From NCBI GenBank assembly GCA_934636245.1, contig CAKUAI010000002.1:124001-188000 (forward strand): 64,000 bases of DNA. The letters run 5' to 3'. The position numbers and the translations under genes were made by a program. Shown here one piece after another: positions 52,242 through 60,459 of the stretch (its first letter is position 1; every line of letters starts with the position of its first letter). This stretch comes from an uncultured Coriobacteriales bacterium (lineage in GTDB: Bacteria > Actinomycetota > Coriobacteriia > Coriobacteriales > UMGS124). The notes beneath the pieces were generated by a model. It was given only the letters and a program-made list of their open reading frames with translations. It was not told the DNA's origin and searched no databases.

Positions 52242-52444
52242 AGTTGCTCCTTCATTCGCCGCCCTGCCAGAAAGGGCTTCGGCGCCGGGCGGCTTAACAG
52301 AATCACATGCGATTTTACCCGTTAGAACTGAAGTCGGGCTGATGGAAGGCCACACTGCACAGCTCTACCAGAGGGTTTGCGAGCTTCTGTCAGGAGTTTC
52401 ATGCCCAGGTGCAAAGAATGTTGAAAACAGTGCAAGATTCTCTC
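52242..52444. other. Upstream region of the surface-protein gene
   Basis: About 200 bp with no gene. It must hold the minus-strand promoter of the surface-protein gene; I cannot pick a convincing one. Confidence 0.4.
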
Positions 52445-52473
52445 TTCACGCGCGGGGGCATTGTTGCTATAGT
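52445..52473 (+). promoter_or_regulatory. Promoter of the unassigned RNA
   Basis: TTCACG (52445-52450), exactly 17 bp, then TATAGT (52468-52473). The -10 equals that of the tRNA-Phe promoter. The predicted start (about 52480) coincides with the first base of the RNA's closing stem. Confidence 0.6.
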
Positions 52474-52480
52474 TTGAGCC

Positions 52481-52695
52481 GTCCAGCCTCCGCTATCCAG
52501 CTGCGGTCGGCCGACATTAATTTGCAGGGAACCCAGGATTGCGTGCCCTATGGATATCCTCCTTTGTTGGGGAAGCCAAAATGCACGAGGAGGGTACCCA
52601 CCTCGATGAGGTGGGCCAACTTGCAACTTTGTGGGGGTTGGACCTTACCGCAAATGTGGGGGCGTGGTGCAGGCTTGCTGCATCGCGCCTTTTTT
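52481..52695 (+). ncRNA. Structured non-coding RNA of unassigned family (6S-like architecture possible)
   Basis: A ~215-nt unit bounded by a promoter and an intrinsic terminator, with no coding frame of quality. Its 5' end GTCCAGCCTCCGC (52481-52493) pairs over 13 bp (three G-U) with GTGGGGGTTGGAC (52631-52643). Inside are CCCACCTC/GAGGTGGG closed by GAT (52597-52615), a TCCTCC/GGAGG pair around 52557-52592, and a GTCGGCCGAC palindrome (52506-52515). The terminator GGCGTGGTGCAG/CTGCATCGCGCC (52661-52689) ends in TTTTTT. A long closing stem starting at the transcript 5' end suits 6S RNA, but I cannot confirm the family. It is not tmRNA, SRP RNA or RNase P. Confidence 0.6.
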
Positions 52696-52706
52696 CATTT
52701 CTGTTC

Positions 52707-52735
52707 TTGACAGCATCTGCACGCAATGCAAAAAT
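52707..52735 (+). promoter_or_regulatory. Promoter of tRNA-Ala
   Basis: A consensus TTGACA (52707-52712) is followed after 17-18 bp by an A-rich -10 (AAAAAT/AAAATA, 52730-52736), about 20 bp before the tRNA. Confidence 0.6.
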
Positions 52736-52754
52736 AACCGCTGCACTTTGTTTT

Positions 52755-52830
52755 GGGGATGTGGCTCAGTTGGGAGAGCGCTGCCTTCGCATGGCAGAGG
52801 TCGGGGGTTCGACTCCCCTCATCTCCACCA
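52755..52830 (+). tRNA. tRNA-Ala (CGC)
   Basis: A 76-nt cloverleaf with encoded CCA. The acceptor GGGGATG pairs with CATCTCC (one G-U), the anticodon stem CTGCC/GGCAG holds loop TTCGCAT with anticodon CGC, and the T-arm contains GGTTCGACTCC. Confidence 0.96.
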
Positions 52831-52841
52831 CCGACACTATG

Positions 52842-52877
52842 ACTGTCGATTCGCCTTTGGGCGGGTCGGCAGTTTTT
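52842..52877 (+). terminator. Terminator after tRNA-Ala
   Basis: ACTGTCG and CGGCAGT (with a U-G pair) enclose an inner CGCC/GGGCG stem, followed by TTTTTTT. Confidence 0.8.
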
Positions 52878-52893
52878 TTATGCCGCTGTTGTG

Positions 52894-52968
52894 TGTATTC
52901 CGCAACTAATTTGTATTCGGAACATAGTTACAATCATCAAAAAGTATATTACGTCTACTTTATTCATC
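52894..52968. promoter_or_regulatory. AT-rich argJ control region with candidate ArgR sites
   Basis: The ~100 bp before argJ are far more AT-rich than the surrounding genes. TGTATTC occurs twice 18 bp apart (52894-52900, 52912-52918), and TTTATTCATC (52959-52968) is the reverse complement of GATGAATAAA, close to the ATGAATAAA core of Gram-positive ARG boxes and to a site before argF. Confidence 0.5.
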
Positions 52969-52991
52969 AGTACTTCGACTAAGGACTGCCC

Positions 52992-54260
52992 ATGGAGTAC
53001 AAGCCCCTGCAAGTGCCCGCACGTGCGGGTTTCACTGGTTCGCATGTGGAGGGCGGCGTGTGCGTGGCTGCCGGGTTCAGGGCCGGCGCCGTGCATGCAG
53101 GCTTCCAGCCCGACCCCAACCGCCTCGACCTGGCCATGGTCGTGGCCGACGAGCCCGCCGCCGTTGCCGGCGTGTTCACCACCAACGTCTTCTGTGCCGC
53201 CCCCGTCACGGTTGACCGCGAGCATATCGCTCAGTCGGGCTATGCGCGTGCCTTTGTCGCCAACACCAAGTACGCCAACGCCGCGACCGGCGAGCCGGGC
53301 CTGCGCAATGCCTATAAGACGGCCGACATGGTCGCCTCTATCCTCGACTGCCCGGCTGAGCAGGTGCTTGTTGCCTCGACCGGCATCATCGGCCAGCATC
53401 TCAACATGGACACGATGCAGGCCGGCCTTCCGAAGGTCGCCGCTGTGCTCGGGCGCGACCTTGAGATCAACGATTACGCGTGCGCCCGCGCCATCATGAC
53501 GACCGACACCAAGCCCAAGCGTTGTGCCGTCGCCTGGCGCGACGAGTCGGGCGCCGTCTATCACCTGGGCGGCATGTGCAAGGGTTCGGGCATGATCAGC
53601 CCCAACATGGCGACGATGATCTGCATGCTTACCACCGACGCACCCGTTGCTCCCGTGGTGCTCGACTGCGCCCTGCATACCGCCGTCGACGCCACATTCA
53701 ACCGCGTGACGGTGGACTCGGACACCTCCACCAACGACACCTGCGTCATCATGGCAAGCGGTGCGGCCGGCGGCGAGACCATCACGTCCGCCCAGGACGC
53801 CCGTTACGATGCCTTCGCGGCGGCTCTGCTCGAGGTGTGCTCGGGCCTTGCCCGTCAGATTGCGGCCGACGGCGAGGGCGCCACGCGCCTTGTGTGCGTC
53901 ACCGTTATGGGTGCCGCCACGCAAGACGATGCCGACGCGGCTGCCCGCACGGTGGCCACTTCTCCGCTTGTGAAGACCGCCATCGCCGGCCATGACGCAA
54001 ACTGGGGCCGCATCGCCGCCGCCCTGGGGCGCTCGGGCGCCAAGTTCGACCAGTACGACGTCGACATCGACATCCTGGGCATCCCGGTGTGCCGCGGCGG
54101 TCTGGTGGTAGACTTCGACGAGGACGAGGCCCTGGCCCGTTTCGAGCAGCCGCAGGTCGACATCGTGTGCGACCTGGGCGCCGGCGAGTGCCAGTCCACC
54201 ATCTGGACCTGTGACCTCACGCACGGCTACATCTCCATCAACGCCGACTACAGGAGCTAG
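52992..54260 (+). CDS. argJ: Bifunctional glutamate N-acetyltransferase/amino-acid acetyltransferase ArgJ
   Basis: 422 aa. KGSGMISPNMATM contains the autocleavage site before the catalytic threonine, VDSDTSTNDT is the conserved C-chain motif, and GHDANWGRI and the C-terminal NADYRS are typical. It transfers acetyl from N-acetylornithine to glutamate and may also use acetyl-CoA. It opens an argJ-argB-argD operon; argC, usually first, is absent from the upstream region. argB starts 6 nt after the stop. Confidence 0.95.
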   Translation: MEYKPLQVPARAGFTGSHVEGGVCVAAGFRAGAVHAGFQPDPNRLDLAMVVADEPAAVAGVFTTNVFCAAPVTVDREHIAQSGYARAFVANTKYANAATGEPGLRNAYKTADMVASILDCPAEQVLVASTGIIGQHLNMDTMQAGLPKVAAVLGRDLEINDYACARAIMTTDTKPKRCAVAWRDESGAVYHLGGMCKGSGMISPNMATMICMLTTDAPVAPVVLDCALHTAVDATFNRVTVDSDTSTNDTCVIMASGAAGGETITSAQDARYDAFAAALLEVCSGLARQIAADGEGATRLVCVTVMGAATQDDADAAARTVATSPLVKTAIAGHDANWGRIAAALGRSGAKFDQYDVDIDILGIPVCRGGLVVDFDEDEALARFEQPQVDIVCDLGAGECQSTIWTCDLTHGYISINADYRS

Positions 54261-54266
54261 CGAACT

Positions 54267-55217
54267 ATGTCAGACACGAAGACAGAGGCGCAGCGCTCGA
54301 GCCTTGAGGTGGCCCAGGAGCACGCGCTCATTCTCACGCAGGCGCTTCCTTGGGTGAAGGCCCTGGCAGGCAAGACGATCGTCATCAAGTACGGCGGCGC
54401 GGCCATGGTCGACGAGGCCCTGCGCGCGTCGGTGATGGAAGACATCATGCTCATGAAGCTCGTGGGCGCCCGTCCCGTCATCGTGCATGGCGGCGGCAAG
54501 GACATCTCCGCCCTCGTGGAGAAGCTGGGCCTGCCCGTCGAGTTCAAGAACGGCCTGCGCGTGACGACGCCCGAGGTCATGCGCGTGGTGAGCATGGTTC
54601 TGTCGGGCAAGGTCAACGAGGAGCTCGTCCTTGCACTCAACGCCCACGGCAATCTTGCGGTGGGCCTTTCGGGCGTCGACGGGTCGATGGTGCACTGCGA
54701 GATCGCCGACCCGTCGGTGGGCCTGGTGGGTTCGGTCAAGATGGTCGACCCCGAGCTTGTCAACCAGCTGTGCGACAGGGGCTACATTCCCGTTATCGCA
54801 AGCGTGGGCATCGGGCCCGAGGGTCAGGCAGTCAACGTCAACGCCGACACCTTTGCCAGCGCCTTGGCACAGACCTGCAATGCCTCCAAGATCATCTTCC
54901 TCACCGATGTCGACGGCCTGTACCGTGACTTCTCCGACAAGTCTTCGCTCATCAGCCGCCTTACCGCCGCAGACGCCCAGGCGCTTGTGGACTCCGGCAC
55001 GCTGAGCAAGGGCATGATTCCGAAGGTTCGCGCCGTGCTCGATGCGATCGATGGCGGCGTGGAGCGCGCCCACATCCTCAACGGCACGGTGGAGCACTCG
55101 CTCGTGCTCGAGCTCTTCACCGACTGCGGCGTGGGCACCATGATCGCCCGCACCGAGGCCGACCTGCACCGCCACGACATCCTCTCTCGCGTGAAGAGAA
55201 CCGTCGTCAACAAATAG
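54267..55217 (+). CDS. argB: Acetylglutamate kinase
   Basis: 316 aa, amino-acid kinase family. VIKYGGAAM and VIVHGGGKDIS bind ATP and phosphate, NGLRVTTPEVM binds acetylglutamate, and IFLTDVDGLYRD is the nucleotide motif. The N-terminal helix (~25 residues before KTIVIKYGG) is of the kind that makes hexameric, arginine-inhibited enzymes. Six nt separate it from argJ; a 94-bp gap precedes argD. Confidence 0.95.
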   Translation: MSDTKTEAQRSSLEVAQEHALILTQALPWVKALAGKTIVIKYGGAAMVDEALRASVMEDIMLMKLVGARPVIVHGGGKDISALVEKLGLPVEFKNGLRVTTPEVMRVVSMVLSGKVNEELVLALNAHGNLAVGLSGVDGSMVHCEIADPSVGLVGSVKMVDPELVNQLCDRGYIPVIASVGIGPEGQAVNVNADTFASALAQTCNASKIIFLTDVDGLYRDFSDKSSLISRLTAADAQALVDSGTLSKGMIPKVRAVLDAIDGGVERAHILNGTVEHSLVLELFTDCGVGTMIARTEADLHRHDILSRVKRTVVNK

Positions 55218-55311
55218 CATGCACATGGGGCTGGCTGCGGTAAAGCGTGCGGGTACATACGCATTGCGGTCGCAGCTGCCCCTATGACACTTTTGAGATG
55301 GGAGAACTACC

Positions 55312-56502
55312 ATGGGCGAAGCTCTGAACAAGGCCTGCGAACTCGATGCCACCTACGTGATGCACACCTATGGCCGCTCGAAGCTCTTTGTGAGCGGCAA
55401 GGGCGTTCATCTCTATGATGACGAGGGTGCCGAATACCTCGACTTTCTCGCTGGCATTGCCGTGTGCCCGCTGGGTCACGCCGACCCTGTGGTGACGGCC
55501 GCCATTGCCGAGCAGGCTGGCAAGCTGCTGCAGACCTCCAACTACTTCTACGCCGAGAACCGCGGCGAGGTCGCCCAGGAGATTTGCCGCCTGGCAGGGG
55601 AGGAGTATGGCTGGAAGACGTTCTTCGCCAACTCCGGCGCCGAAGCCAATGAGTGTGCGATGAAGGCCGCGCGCCGTTGGGCCATCGAGCACAAGGGCCC
55701 GGAGTGCCAGACTGTCATCACGCTCAAGGGAAGCTTCCACGGTCGCACCATGGAGACGCTGGCCGCCACGGCTCAGGACTGGCTCCAGGAGCCTTTCCAG
55801 CCGCTGCCGGTGGGTTTCCGCGCCGTGCCCGCCAACGACTGCGCCGCACTCGACGCAGCCATGGGCCCGGACGTGTGCGCGATCATGATGGAGCCTATCC
55901 AGGGCGAGAGCGGTGTGTGGCCGCTGAGCGACGAGTACCTGCAGCACGTGCGCGAGCTCGCCGACGCCAACAACTGCCTGGTCATCTTCGACGAGGTGCA
56001 GACGGGCCTGTACCGCTGCGGCAAGCCCTTCTGCTTCCAGACGGTGGAGGGCGTCGTGCCCGACATCTTCACCCTGGCCAAGGGTATCGCCTCGGGTGTG
56101 CCGTGCGGCGCTTGCGTGGCGCGCGGCGAGGCCGCCCAGGTGCTCAAGCCCGGCATGCAGGGCTCGACCTTCGGCGGCGGCCAGCTCGCCATGGCGGCGG
56201 CCCGCGCCACGCTCGAGCAGCTGCGCGACCGCAAGCTCGATGAGGCCGCCCAGACCGTGGGCGCCTACCTGTGCGAGCAGCTGGCCGGCGTGCCTTATGT
56301 CACCGAGGTGCGCGGCAAGGGCCTCATGGTGGGCGCCACCCTCGACGCTGCCCATGACGCCCACGACGTGGTGGACGCCCTCATGGAGCGCCACATCGTT
56401 GCCAACGCCTGCAACAACAACGTCCTTCGCCTCCTGCCCCCGCTCACCATCACCACCTCCGACGTCGACACCCTCATCTCCGCCCTCAAGTCCCTCGCCT
56501 AG
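55312..56502 (+). CDS. argD: Acetylornithine aminotransferase
   Basis: 396 aa class III aminotransferase. NSGAEANECAMKAARRW binds PLP phosphate, VIFDEVQTGLYRCGKPF holds the Asp for the pyridine nitrogen, and the PLP lysine is K257 in TLAKGIASGVPCGA. HGRTMETLAAT is typical of ArgD. GGGAG lies before the ATG. The 94-bp gap after argB contains a long imperfect hairpin (GGGGC...GCCCC) but no T-run, so transcription probably continues. Confidence 0.94.
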   Translation: MGEALNKACELDATYVMHTYGRSKLFVSGKGVHLYDDEGAEYLDFLAGIAVCPLGHADPVVTAAIAEQAGKLLQTSNYFYAENRGEVAQEICRLAGEEYGWKTFFANSGAEANECAMKAARRWAIEHKGPECQTVITLKGSFHGRTMETLAATAQDWLQEPFQPLPVGFRAVPANDCAALDAAMGPDVCAIMMEPIQGESGVWPLSDEYLQHVRELADANNCLVIFDEVQTGLYRCGKPFCFQTVEGVVPDIFTLAKGIASGVPCGACVARGEAAQVLKPGMQGSTFGGGQLAMAAARATLEQLRDRKLDEAAQTVGAYLCEQLAGVPYVTEVRGKGLMVGATLDAAHDAHDVVDALMERHIVANACNNNVLRLLPPLTITTSDVDTLISALKSLA

Positions 56503-56505
56503 CGC

Positions 56506-56815
56506 CCCAGCAGGCTGAAAGCCGCGCAAGGCCCCAGGCATTGGGCCCGCGCGCAGCGTCTGCCCTGCGCGCTCAAACCCAGCCAGCCTGCGCCTCCGAC
56601 CCTTCAATGACGTTGGGAAAGAAAGGTGTCTCCCAATAGGTTGAAAGCCGCGCAAGGCTCCGAACATTGCATCCGCGCGCAGTGTCTGCCTTGCTTGCCT
56701 ACATCCAGCCAGCCTGCGCTCCCGACCCCCTTTGACATGGGGAAGGACAGGTGTTTCCCAGCAGGCTTGGAAGTCGCGCAAGGCCCCAGATGTTGGGTCC
56801 GCGCGCAGTTCTGCA
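56506..56815. repeat. Three imperfect tandem ~125-bp repeats after argD
   Basis: Units begin near 56506, 56632 and 56757, each with CCCA-TAGG/CAGG-TTGAAAG followed by CCGCGCAAGGC and ending with a CGCGCGCAG block; shared parts such as AGCCAGCCTGCGC recur in the first two units, the third is cut short at 56815. Each unit can fold: for example TTGGGA/TCCCAA around 56614-56636 and GCGCGC-type stems. There is no ribosome site or plausible protein. The units resemble dispersed non-coding repeats or degenerate terminator arrays. Confidence 0.7.
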
Positions 56816-56853
56816 GCAACTAAAAAGGCCCCTTGCGGGGCCTTTTTAGTTGC
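56816..56853. terminator. Strong bidirectional terminator between argD and rnpB
   Basis: GCAACTAAAAAGGCCCC (56816-56832) is perfectly complementary to 56837-56853 around a TTGC loop, with T-runs built into both strands. It can end argD transcripts and rnpB transcripts. Confidence 0.92.
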
Positions 56854-56914
56854 GAAGCTGTTTGAGCACGGGCCCAACACCTGGGCCCCCGGACACGACG
56901 TATCAACCTGCGCG

Positions 56915-57283
56915 TTGGCGGAGCGAGCCGATAAGCCGGGTTCTGTCGTTGGACGACCATTTATCTTCTGCCTACGTTGCCGCAGGCCTCACTCTCGAGC
57001 AACCCGAACGCGGGCCGGGCCGACCCATGGCGTTCCTATTTGCCCTTTCTCCGGATGGGGTTTGCCAAGCCACGCCGTTACCGACGCGCTGGTGCGCTCT
57101 TACCGCACCGTTTCAGCTTTTCTCGCTCGGGGCAAGCCCCCAGCGGGAGTCTTCTTTTCTGTGGCACTGTCCGTCGGGTCGCCCCGCCCGGCCGTTAGCC
57201 GGCATCCTGCCCTGTGGAGCCCGGACTTTCCTCACCGAGATGCCATGGCATCTCCAGCGCGGCCGTCTGGCCCACTCCGCCAA
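56915..57283 (-). ncRNA. rnpB: RNase P RNA, bacterial type A
   Basis: On the minus strand the P1 stem TTGGCGGAG/CTCCGCCAA joins the ends (57283-57275 and 56923-56915). Near the 5' end lies GAGGAAAGTCCGGGCTCC followed by ACAGGGCAGG, and near the 3' end ACAGAACCCGGCTTAT (ends at 56931), the universally conserved RNase P sequences. The length (369 nt) suits type A. It processes tRNA 5' ends with RnpA. An AGTATA (57290-57295; TATACT on the minus strand) just upstream is a good -10. CCAACGG/CCGTTGG (57298-57328) lies between it and the dlt-like operon end. Confidence 0.95.
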
Positions 57284-57374
57284 GAGGGCAGTATATACCA
57301 ACGGGAGGGACCTTGCCCCTTCCGTTGGCTTCCTTGGCTGTGACTCCACATGCCCTCCCGTGGGGCTTCGCGCG

Positions 57375-58415
57375 CTAGTACATGTGTACGCCTGGGATGT
57401 CGTACTTCTTGGGATTCTTTGCGACTTTCGCCATGAACTTCCTGTACTCTTCCAGGCACTTGTCCCATCGGGCATAGGCTTGGTCGCCGCGGTGGTCGGG
57501 CAGGCCCAGCGTTTCGGAAAGGTACGAGGCCATCCAGATGCTTACCTTGTTCATGCCATGGTAGTTCAGGTGGATGCCGGCGTCGCGCGCGTCATGCGAC
57601 CAGTCGATGCCTACCTCGCTGGCTATGGGTTCCGTGTTCATGTCGATGAACTCGATGCCCAGGTCCTGGGCGATCTGGGCGCAGCCGTTGTGGTGCGCGT
57701 AGTCCCAGTCGCGCGTGTGGGGCGTGGCCACAAGCACGAACTGCGCCCCGTTTTCCTCGCACAGGTCGGCGAGGGCGCGCAGGAAGGCCATGTTGAGCTT
57801 GCCGGGCAGTGTCACCTCGTCGCTGGGCAGCATGTAGGAAGAGGTGTCGGCAGGCTGGCACAGCGCCTTGGGGTTGCACCCTTTCAGGTTGCTCACCTTG
57901 TCGTACTTTACTTGCCCGCTGAAGTCCTCAAGTGTGAGCTCCTTCCAGCGATGATGGTATTTGGCAACGGTGAGCTGGTCCTTGACGAACTGCTTGAAGA
58001 CCTTGCCGATGTCGAAGGGGTTGTAGAGCATCTCGGTCTCTAAGAACACCACCTTGGGCTTTTGGGTCTTGAAGAAGTCGTGCAACATGGTGTAGGCATA
58101 GCTCACCTGCTCGCCGTTGACCGAGCACACAAAGCTCGTGACGCCCGTTTCCTTCCAGATGCGCATGGGCGAGAACGATGTCGAGGCAAGGCTGTCGCCC
58201 AAAAACACCGCATCGAGGGAATTATCGGGTTCGGCGAGGAAGCCATAGGCGCGTGACTCGATGAGGCCATCGTCTTTGGAGTTGCCCTTGGGCTGCAGGA
58301 TGTGGCCCAGGCCGACGAGCATGCCCCACAGGATGGCGCAAAACAGGACCGAAAGGCCCAGGTACTTGAAGAAGCTGGCGAGCTTCGAGGGTTTGGGTGC
58401 GGCAGAATCGGTCAT
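57375..58415 (-). CDS. dltD: DltD-like SGNH-fold protein
   Basis: 346 aa. One N-terminal transmembrane helix (about 19-38) precedes an extracytoplasmic SGNH/DHHW-type domain with the nucleophile block VFLGDSLAS and the catalytic Asp-x-x-His block DAGIHLNYHG near the end. In dlt systems this protein acts outside the membrane in the last transfer of the amino acyl group to teichoic acid. It is shorter than Bacillus DltD (about 390 aa). It ends the operon, 9 nt after the MBOAT gene. Confidence 0.75.
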   Translation of the reverse strand: MTDSAAPKPSKLASFFKYLGLSVLFCAILWGMLVGLGHILQPKGNSKDDGLIESRAYGFLAEPDNSLDAVFLGDSLASTSFSPMRIWKETGVTSFVCSVNGEQVSYAYTMLHDFFKTQKPKVVFLETEMLYNPFDIGKVFKQFVKDQLTVAKYHHRWKELTLEDFSGQVKYDKVSNLKGCNPKALCQPADTSSYMLPSDEVTLPGKLNMAFLRALADLCEENGAQFVLVATPHTRDWDYAHHNGCAQIAQDLGIEFIDMNTEPIASEVGIDWSHDARDAGIHLNYHGMNKVSIWMASYLSETLGLPDHRGDQAYARWDKCLEEYRKFMAKVAKNPKKYDIPGVHMY

Positions 58416-58424
58416 GGTACCTCG

Positions 58425-60062
58425 TTAGAACTGGGCGTAAATCGGGTCGAGCGGTGCGGTTCCCACGCCGTACGAGCCGAAGATGACGATGGCGATGATG
58501 AGTGCATACAGCACAACCCAACGCACGGCGAGGTTCTTGTGCGCGAGGCGCTCCGTGATGCAGCAACCGCGCTCTTCAATGACGGCCACGATCGTCATGA
58601 CGACGACCATCACCGCCACGGCGGCATAGTCTTGCAGGCACAGGCCCACGACCTCGGTGGTGACCGAGGGGAAGGTGAGGCCGATGGCCATGAAGGCGCC
58701 GTTCGTGAACGACTCAAGCGTGAAGTTGCCCACGAGCTGGCCGAACATGTAGAGGCCGGCACTCATGCCCTCGGCACGGAAGAAGAGCTCACCCACGAAG
58801 ACAACGACGAGGGTGCGCAGCCACTGGAACGTGCGCCAGGCCGTGCCCTCACGGTTGATGTGGAGCTTGGCGCATACCGACTGGGCGAGGGGCTCTATCA
58901 GGCCGCCTAAAAGGATGATCACGAAGTAGTACAGGCCGAAGAAGATGTACTGCGAGCCTGCGCCGTGCCACAGACCGTTGGCGAACCATACGCAGAAGAG
59001 CGTGACCGAGCCTGCCAGAAGCGGGCCGTAGCGGTTGCCGATGCGATGACGAGCCGCCTTGGTGAGCGACTTCATGGGGGCGCTGAGCGACAGGGGATAG
59101 AAGATGTAGTCGCGCAGCCACGAGCCGAGCGTGATGTGCCAGCGCTGCCAGAACTCCGAAGCGGTGCGGGAGAAGAAGGGATGGCGGAAGTTTTCGGGTA
59201 GGGAGACGCCGAAGATGCGGGCGGTGCCCAGGGCAACGTCCATGCAGCCTGAGAAGTCGCAGTACAGCTGCAGGGTATAGAGCACGGCCGCCGCCGCAAC
59301 CACGCCGCCGTCATAAGACGTGTAGTCGGCGAAGATGGGCTTGACCACCAGGTTGAGGCGGTCGGCGACGATCATCTTCTTGGCAAAGCCCCAAAGGATG
59401 CGCACACTGCCTCGGTAGAGGTTGTCCTTGTTGATGGGGGTGCCGGCCCAGAGCTGCTCGGCCGTCTGGCCGTAACGGCAGATGGGGCCTTCCATGATCT
59501 GGGGGAAGAAGCTCAGGAAAAGCGCGATCCTGCCCAGGTTGGTGTCGGGCGCGATGGTGCCGCGATAGACGTCGAAGAGGTACGACGCCGCCATGAGCGT
59601 GTAGAACGAGATTCCGATGGGCACGCCGATGTAAGGCACCGCCACGGGCACGTTCACGCCGAAGAGCGCAAGGAGCGATCTTGCCACCTCGCCGAAAAAG
59701 ACCAGGTACTTGAGGCAGGCAAGCAGAAGCAGGTTGAAGCCGACTCCCAGGCCGCACACGAGGCGCGCCTTCTTTTGGTAGAGCTTTTTGAGCTCCTTTT
59801 TGCGCGTTTTGTCCTGGGCGATGAGGGCGTCGCGCTCGGAGAAGAGCGCGCCCATCTTGCGTCCGGCCAGGTACACGCTCACCGTCGAGATCAGGATGAA
59901 GACGATGAGTTTGCTGGAGATGGCCCAGAAGAAGGCATAGCTCGCCACCAACAAGACCGCCCACCGCAGTCGCTGCGCTACCACCTGGTAGGCGACGAGA
60001 ACGATGGGCAGGAAGGCGACGATATACAGAATCGAGAAGTACGAGTGAAGGGAGAAGTCCAA
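58425..60062 (-). CDS. dltB: DltB-like membrane-bound O-acyltransferase (MBOAT)
   Basis: 545 aa, about eleven to twelve transmembrane segments, longer than the ~400-aa Firmicute DltB and nearer AlgI/PatA size. The MBOAT core is present: GISFYTLMAASYLFDVYRG, FFPQIMEGPICRY, LYCDFSGCMDVALG, HITLGSWLRDYIFYPL, and the catalytic histidine in ANGLWHGAG. It would move an acyl or aminoacyl group from the carrier protein across the membrane. It starts 20 nt after the carrier-protein gene. Confidence 0.82.
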   Translation of the reverse strand: MDFSLHSYFSILYIVAFLPIVLVAYQVVAQRLRWAVLLVASYAFFWAISSKLIVFILISTVSVYLAGRKMGALFSERDALIAQDKTRKKELKKLYQKKARLVCGLGVGFNLLLLACLKYLVFFGEVARSLLALFGVNVPVAVPYIGVPIGISFYTLMAASYLFDVYRGTIAPDTNLGRIALFLSFFPQIMEGPICRYGQTAEQLWAGTPINKDNLYRGSVRILWGFAKKMIVADRLNLVVKPIFADYTSYDGGVVAAAAVLYTLQLYCDFSGCMDVALGTARIFGVSLPENFRHPFFSRTASEFWQRWHITLGSWLRDYIFYPLSLSAPMKSLTKAARHRIGNRYGPLLAGSVTLFCVWFANGLWHGAGSQYIFFGLYYFVIILLGGLIEPLAQSVCAKLHINREGTAWRTFQWLRTLVVVFVGELFFRAEGMSAGLYMFGQLVGNFTLESFTNGAFMAIGLTFPSVTTEVVGLCLQDYAAVAVMVVVMTIVAVIEERGCCITERLAHKNLAVRWVVLYALIIAIVIFGSYGVGTAPLDPIYAQF

Positions 60063-60082
60063 GGTGCGGCCCAGCCCAGCGG

Positions 60083-60316
60083 TTATGCGTCTTCTTCGAC
60101 CAGGCGCGTGACGAGGGCGTCAATGGCCTGGACGGAGTTGAAGTTGGCAGGCACGATCTCCACGGCGGGGATGGTCACGTCGAAGGCGTCCTCAAGCTCG
60201 GGCACGAGGGCCAGAATCGTCAGGGAGTCCAGCACGCGGCTGTCTACGAGGTTGTCGGCGGTTTCGTAGTCCACGCCGGGCTTGAGGGATTCCAGGATTT
60301 CAATGATCTCGTCCAT
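60083..60316 (-). CDS. dltC: DltC-like carrier protein
   Basis: 77 aa four-helix carrier. The phosphopantetheine serine is S31 in VLDSLTIL; the following helix and the acidic helix 2-3 region (LVPELEDAFDVTIP) are typical of DltC and other acyl carriers. ATG 60316 with AAAGG upstream. A 143-bp AT-rich gap with possible -10 hexamers separates it from the PLP-enzyme gene, so dltC-dltB-dltD may also have their own promoter. Confidence 0.85.
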   Translation of the reverse strand: MDEIIEILESLKPGVDYETADNLVDSRVLDSLTILALVPELEDAFDVTIPAVEIVPANFNSVQAIDALVTRLVEEDA

Positions 60317-60459
60317 GGTGCGCCTTTCTTTACGTAGTAGGCCCATACGGGTCAGGGCGGGCATATTTTACCAGCTAGAAACATATACGGCCAGGCTGCG
60401 GGTGTTCAGGTATGCGGTTTTATCGACAAAACACGGCTGCATGCTGTGCGCCCGCGCGC

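Noticed and set aside
52481..52695. Possible T-box leader, SRP RNA or tmRNA
   Set aside because: No T-box AGGGTGGNACCGCG core before an antiterminator, no SRP GGTCAGG...GGAAGG apical sequence, and no tRNA-like ends or tag frame. The downstream tRNA-Ala has its own promoter.
56506..56815. Possible CRISPR array
   Set aside because: Units are ~125 bp, imperfect along their whole length, and only three; there are no short identical repeats with unique spacers and no cas genes.
55282..56880. 532-aa minus-strand frame covering argD and the tandem repeats
   Set aside because: argD is certain on the plus strand; the frame's N-terminal repeats are only the ~125-bp DNA repeats and the terminator hairpin translated.
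56850..58043. 397-aa plus-strand frame
   Set aside because: It runs through RNase P RNA and antisense to the dltD-like gene.
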